A stretch of 9,512 nt of DNA from Candidatus Poseidoniia archaeon (lineage in GTDB: Archaea; Thermoplasmatota; Poseidoniia; MGIII; CG-Epi1): contig JAKURS010000035.1 of the NCBI GenBank assembly GCA_022449705.1, positions 1 through 9,512 on the forward strand, given 5' to 3'. This document shows, piece after piece, positions 7,087-9,512 of this stretch (the stretch's first letter is position 1; each line of letters opens with the position of its first letter). The notes under the pieces were generated by a model. The model worked only from the letters and a program-made list of their open reading frames with translations, made no database searches and was not told where the DNA came from. A program made the translations under genes and the position numbers.

Positions 7087-8797
7087 GGAATTTCTCCAGC
7101 TTCGCCCGCAGCCGCTCGCTAACCAGCGCGCCGTCAATCCGGCCGCGGAATTCGCTCATAACTGTTCCCATCAGTGGCCCCACCGCCTGCATTCCGTGCT
7201 GCTGCACAAAGTCCTTGCGCTCTGTGAGCAGCCCGTCGATGAACGTGTCCAGCTCCGCCTCGCTGCCGCTTTCCAGTTGCAGCGCTTCGCCGCGCACCAG
7301 TGTCACCAGCGCATCGTCAACCCCCTCCTTCGCCAGCTTGCCGCTGGCAACCGCCTCGAGCAGCTCGCCCAGCGCCGCCTTGCCCGGCGCGGGAAGCCCT
7401 GCTTTTCGCAGTTCGGGCAGGTGATGCAGCAGCAGCCGCGCCGCCAATTTGGGAGAACCACCCGCCGCTACCAGCGTGTGGAAGCGTCCGTCCAGGCTGG
7501 CACGCACCAGCTGTTCCGCCTGCTGCGCACCGAGCGGAAGCGCTGCGCTGCGTTCATCAAGCGTTGGCGGCAGATCGACTTCCCTGCCAGCTAGTTTCAA
7601 TGGTGGGATGTCAGTCTCGGGATACATGCGCGCTGCGCCCGGCATCGGTCGCAGGTAGCGGCTGCTGCCCTCCGCCAGGACGCGCCGCACTTCGTGCGGC
7701 ACTCCTGCCTGCCGGGCGCGGTCACAGGCGCGCTCCAGGGCGGCCATCGCGACCTCTTTTTTCTCGAATACAAGTATAAAAGCGTCTAACGCATCGCACC
7801 CCAGCTTCACGGCGATTGCTCTGGCCTCGTCCACCGAGACGCCCTGCGCCGGTATTTCGTCGCTGTGCAGCAGCCCGGCCACGCCCGCACGACGCGCGTG
7901 GTCGGCCAGTTCGCGCCCCAGCCGCGGGTGGCCTGCCGGGAATTCGGGCGAGCCGAGCAGGCCGGCCCAGCCCGGCAGCCGGCAGCCCCACGCCTCGCGC
8001 TGTTTCTTCAACAGCATCGTAATTTCGGTGGCGGGGCCGGGCTCGCACGCCTCGACAGCGGCGAGCGTCGCCTGCCGCTCCATCTCGCGCTCGACGACCT
8101 GCGGCATCGTGCCCAGGTCCTGGAAACCTTTCAGCTCGACCCGCACGCCTTGGGGAATCGAGACGTTCAGGTCCTGCCGGATGGTGCCGAGCCCGCGTCG
8201 CACGCGGCAGGCGCGCAGCAGCCGCCCCAGTGCGCGCGCCGCCGCCTGTACTGCCTTGGGTGTGTGGAGTTGCGGCGCGGTCGAGATTTCCAGCAGCGGC
8301 ACCCCCAGCCGGTCGAGCAGGAACTCATCGTTGCCGTCTCCCCGGCGACACGAATCTTCCTCCAGGCAGAGCTGTTCGATATCGACGCTGCCGCCGTCGT
8401 ATTCCAGCCGGCCGCCGGTGGCGACCAGTGCGGTGCGCTGGAAGCCGGTAGTGTTGGAGCCATCGACGACTACCTTACGCATGAAATGCACTTCCTCGAG
8501 CGGCTGCGCGCCGAGCAGCCGGGCGACCTGCAGCGCAATATCGACCGCTTCCGGGTTGGGACCGCGCGGCGGCTCTTCGTCCGCCTCGACCAGGCAGTTT
8601 CCGTCGCCCTGGTGGTAGCCGAAATCACGCACGCTCTCGGCCGCAGCCGCAGCGTCAACCTGCCCCATCTCGCTGGCGGTCGCGTGCAGTCGCCGGCTGA
8701 AGCCCGGGTCGGGGCTGCCGGTCCCAGCGGGACAGCTGCAGAAGAGCTTGCCACAGTCGAGCTGCTGGTGCACCTCCAGCCCGGCGGTAAGCGTCAC
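7079..8797 (-). CDS. gatE: Glutamyl-tRNA(Gln) amidotransferase subunit E
   Basis: GatE with GatD forms the archaeal amidotransferase that turns Glu-tRNA(Gln), made by a non-discriminating GluRS, into Gln-tRNA(Gln). GatE binds the tRNA and catalyses ATP-dependent activation and amide transfer, while GatD releases ammonia. The 572 residues show GLEVHQQL (6-13), KLFCSC (17-22), VEADEEPP (70-77), DGSNTTGFQRTALV (112-125), LDRLGVPLLEIST (161-173) and RGLGTIRQDLNVSI (201-214). A GAD insert at roughly 275-390 includes LLHSDEIP (309-316), which separates GatE from bacterial GatB. MYPETDIP (391-398) and a C-terminal helical tRNA-binding (YqeY-like) domain with MQAVGPLMG (536-544) follow. It is somewhat shorter than the roughly 620-630 residues I recall for other GatE proteins, mainly in the linker before GAD. 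Start is GTG at 8797, overlapping the upstream stop in a GTGA junction, without a Shine-Dalgarno. gatD is not in the window. Confidence 0.96.
   Translation of the reverse strand: MTLTAGLEVHQQLDCGKLFCSCPAGTGSPDPGFSRRLHATASEMGQVDAAAAAESVRDFGYHQGDGNCLVEADEEPPRGPNPEAVDIALQVARLLGAQPLEEVHFMRKVVVDGSNTTGFQRTALVATGGRLEYDGGSVDIEQLCLEEDSCRRGDGNDEFLLDRLGVPLLEISTAPQLHTPKAVQAAARALGRLLRACRVRRGLGTIRQDLNVSIPQGVRVELKGFQDLGTMPQVVEREMERQATLAAVEACEPGPATEITMLLKKQREAWGCRLPGWAGLLGSPEFPAGHPRLGRELADHARRAGVAGLLHSDEIPAQGVSVDEARAIAVKLGCDALDAFILVFEKKEVAMAALERACDRARQAGVPHEVRRVLAEGSSRYLRPMPGAARMYPETDIPPLKLAGREVDLPPTLDERSAALPLGAQQAEQLVRASLDGRFHTLVAAGGSPKLAARLLLHHLPELRKAGLPAPGKAALGELLEAVASGKLAKEGVDDALVTLVRGEALQLESGSEAELDTFIDGLLTERKDFVQQHGMQAVGPLMGTVMSEFRGRIDGALVSERLRAKLEKFLG
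7094..7097 (-). promoter_or_regulatory. Ribosome binding site deciding the TTG start of the GlmU-like gene
   Basis: On the minus strand GGAG lies seven bases before the TTG at 7086-7084, inside the last codons of gatE. This spacing favours TTG 7086 over the upstream TTG at 7137 and gives a protein starting three residues before the LILAAG nucleotide-binding strand, as is normal for the family. Confidence 0.55.
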
Positions 8798-9512
8798 GGT
8801 GGCGGATGCTCGCCCGTTTTAAAGGAAAAGGCGTGCTTCTGCCGCTGCAAAAGAATAAGGGCAATCAACCCCAGCAGCGGTCCTACCAACAGGAAGCCGA
8901 GCGCCAGCGCGCTGAAGAGCGCCCCCAGCTGTGCCGCCAGGAACGATGTGCGCTGCCACGCCGCCCAGGCGCCGCCCAACCCGATAAGCGAGAAGGCGAG
9001 CATCAGGAACGGGCACCAGGCAAACATTCCGCGCCAGAGCCCCTGCACTGGCTGTTCCTGTTCCGTCGCGGCTCCCTCGCCCTCCAGCAGCGTGAACCGG
9101 AACAGGTTCACGCCCGCGGTGGGCTCCATGTCAGCGTCCTGCGCAGCGATGAAGACTTCGCTGGTACCGTTGCGATGACCCGGCGCCGCGACCTCGAGAT
9201 AGCGCATGCCGCTGCTCACCACCGTCGTGTAAGCCCCCGTCTCCGTCTGCGTCAGGTAGGCGGGCTTTCCATCGACCAGCAGCGTCACTTGGAAAAGTTC
9301 CTGCCTCGGCTGCTCCTGCTCCGTCGCGCTGCCTTCGCCCTCCAGCAGCGTGAACTGGAACAGGTTCACGCCTGCGGTCGCTTCCATCTCGGGGTCCTGC
9401 TTGGGGACGAACACCTCCGCGGTGGCGTTGTGGTGGCCTGCCGCCGCGACCTCGCGCGTGCGCATGCCGCTGCTCACCACCGTCGTGTAGACCCCCCGCG
9501 GGGGGCCGCGCG
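8794..9512 (-). CDS. Membrane protein with tandem carboxypeptidase-regulatory-like (Ig-fold) repeats, 5' end outside window
   Basis: The frame is open to the window edge, so the start is missing; 238 residues plus a split codon are visible. An in-frame GTG at 9480 is inside the repeat and not a likely start. The first three quarters are tandem 86-residue units of a beta-rich domain: VDGKPAYL, TGAYTTVVSSGMR, EVAAPGHRNGTSEVF, then a closing strand LFRFTLLEGEG. The phrasing (DGxP, TGxYTT, V.APGH) resembles carboxypeptidase-regulatory-like or PEGA-type Ig-fold domains, usually extracellular and adhesive or structural. The C-terminal 80 residues are hydrophobic, with one helix around FLMLAFSLIGLGGAWAAW and one or two in the following 33-residue apolar stretch ending at RQK, then a short polar tail. 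I infer a surface-exposed repeat region anchored by C-terminal helices; the topology is ambiguous. It overlaps gatE by four bases (GTGA). Family name and function are unknown. Confidence 0.75.
   Translation of the reverse strand, partial: RGPPRGVYTTVVSSGMRTREVAAAGHHNATAEVFVPKQDPEMEATAGVNLFQFTLLEGEGSATEQEQPRQELFQVTLLVDGKPAYLTQTETGAYTTVVSSGMRYLEVAAPGHRNGTSEVFIAAQDADMEPTAGVNLFRFTLLEGEGAATEQEQPVQGLWRGMFAWCPFLMLAFSLIGLGGAWAAWQRTSFLAAQLGALFSALALGFLLVGPLLGLIALILLQRQKHAFSFKTGEHPPP
8817..8823 (-). promoter_or_regulatory. Possible internal TATA box before gatE
   Basis: The minus strand reads TTTAAAA here, about 23 bases before the gatE GTG, inside the last codons of the membrane protein gene. It is a conspicuous AT island in GC-rich sequence at the spacing expected for a leaderless gatE transcript. 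It also simply encodes Phe-Lys and has no good BRE, so it may be coincidental. Confidence 0.2.
9052..9492 (-). repeat. 258-bp tandem coding repeat (86-residue units)
   Basis: One full unit (9492-9235) and 183 bases of a second (9234-9052) lie in tandem. The period is exactly 258 bases: a 30-base identical word at 9202-9231 recurs at 9460-9489, and a 21-base word at 9077-9097 recurs at 9335-9355. Over the 61 residues shared by the two units, 46 are identical by my count. After residue 61 the second unit gives way to the membrane segment. More units may lie beyond the window. Confidence 0.9.
9492..9505. other. Perfect GC palindrome near the window edge
   Basis: Six C, then GC, then six G form a 14-bp perfect palindrome, followed only by seven more G/C bases. 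In frame it encodes Pro-Pro-Arg-Gly where the 258-bp periodicity predicts a Thr-Glu-Thr-Gly-like sequence. It could be real sequence at a repeat boundary or low-quality sequence at a contig end. Confidence 0.6.

Noticed and set aside
7087..7137. Extended TTG start for the GlmU-like protein at 7137
   Set aside because: The extra 17 residues lie wholly inside gatE and do not resemble a family N terminus; TTG at 7086 has a well-placed GGAG.
7865..9178. 437-residue plus-strand reading frame opposite gatE and the membrane protein gene
   Set aside because: It mirrors well-supported minus-strand genes, has biased Arg/Ala/Pro/Gln composition and no recognisable motif.
9235..9492. Repeat region considered as an insertion sequence or transposon end
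   Set aside because: It is a continuous in-frame tandem coding repeat with no transposase and no terminal inverted repeats.

Overview
The window is GC-rich, gene-dense DNA that looks archaeal. The strongest evidence is gatE, an archaea-only subunit of the glutamyl-tRNA(Gln) amidotransferase. Supporting it are an archaeal-type nucleotidylyltransferase/left-handed beta-helix enzyme resembling Sulfolobus ST0452, and a very small stand-alone Toprim protein of the kind found in Euryarchaeota. With the high GC, the GTG/TTG starts and the overlapping genes, this suggests a Euryarchaeon, possibly of the Thermoplasmatota/Marine Group II type. That lineage is inference; no rRNA or other phylogenetic marker is present.

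Layout. The plus strand (1-4738) carries the 3' tip of an unidentified gene, a Toprim protein joined to it by an ATGA overlap, an L-lysine 6-aminotransferase (lat), a 70-base intergenic region with a possible promoter and hairpin, and two directly abutting tetratricopeptide-repeat (TPR) proteins. The minus strand (9512 down to 4751) carries four overlapping genes read in the order: membrane protein with tandem Ig-like repeats (cut by the window end), gatE, a bifunctional sugar-1-phosphate nucleotidylyltransferase/acyltransferase-like protein, and a GT4 glycosyltransferase. The two gene sets converge at 4738/4751, and a perfect 8-bp inverted repeat spans both stop codons.

How the genes fit together. 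The nucleotidylyltransferase and the glycosyltransferase are plausible consecutive steps in making a surface glycan or glycolipid: one makes the activated sugar, the other transfers it. The repeat-bearing membrane protein upstream could be part of the same cell-surface function, with gatE as a housekeeping passenger; its partner GatD is not in the window. The TPR pair looks like a scaffold made by tandem duplication, with no enzymatic domain to reveal its target. lat points to lysine catabolism or aminoadipate formation, but no companion dehydrogenase is next to it.

Nothing here is a mobile element, CRISPR array, defence island or structured RNA gene that I can support. The points most worth a second look are the coupled TPR pair, the altered acetyl-transfer site in the GlmU-like enzyme, and the 258-bp tandem repeat that loses its periodicity within 20 bases of the window end.
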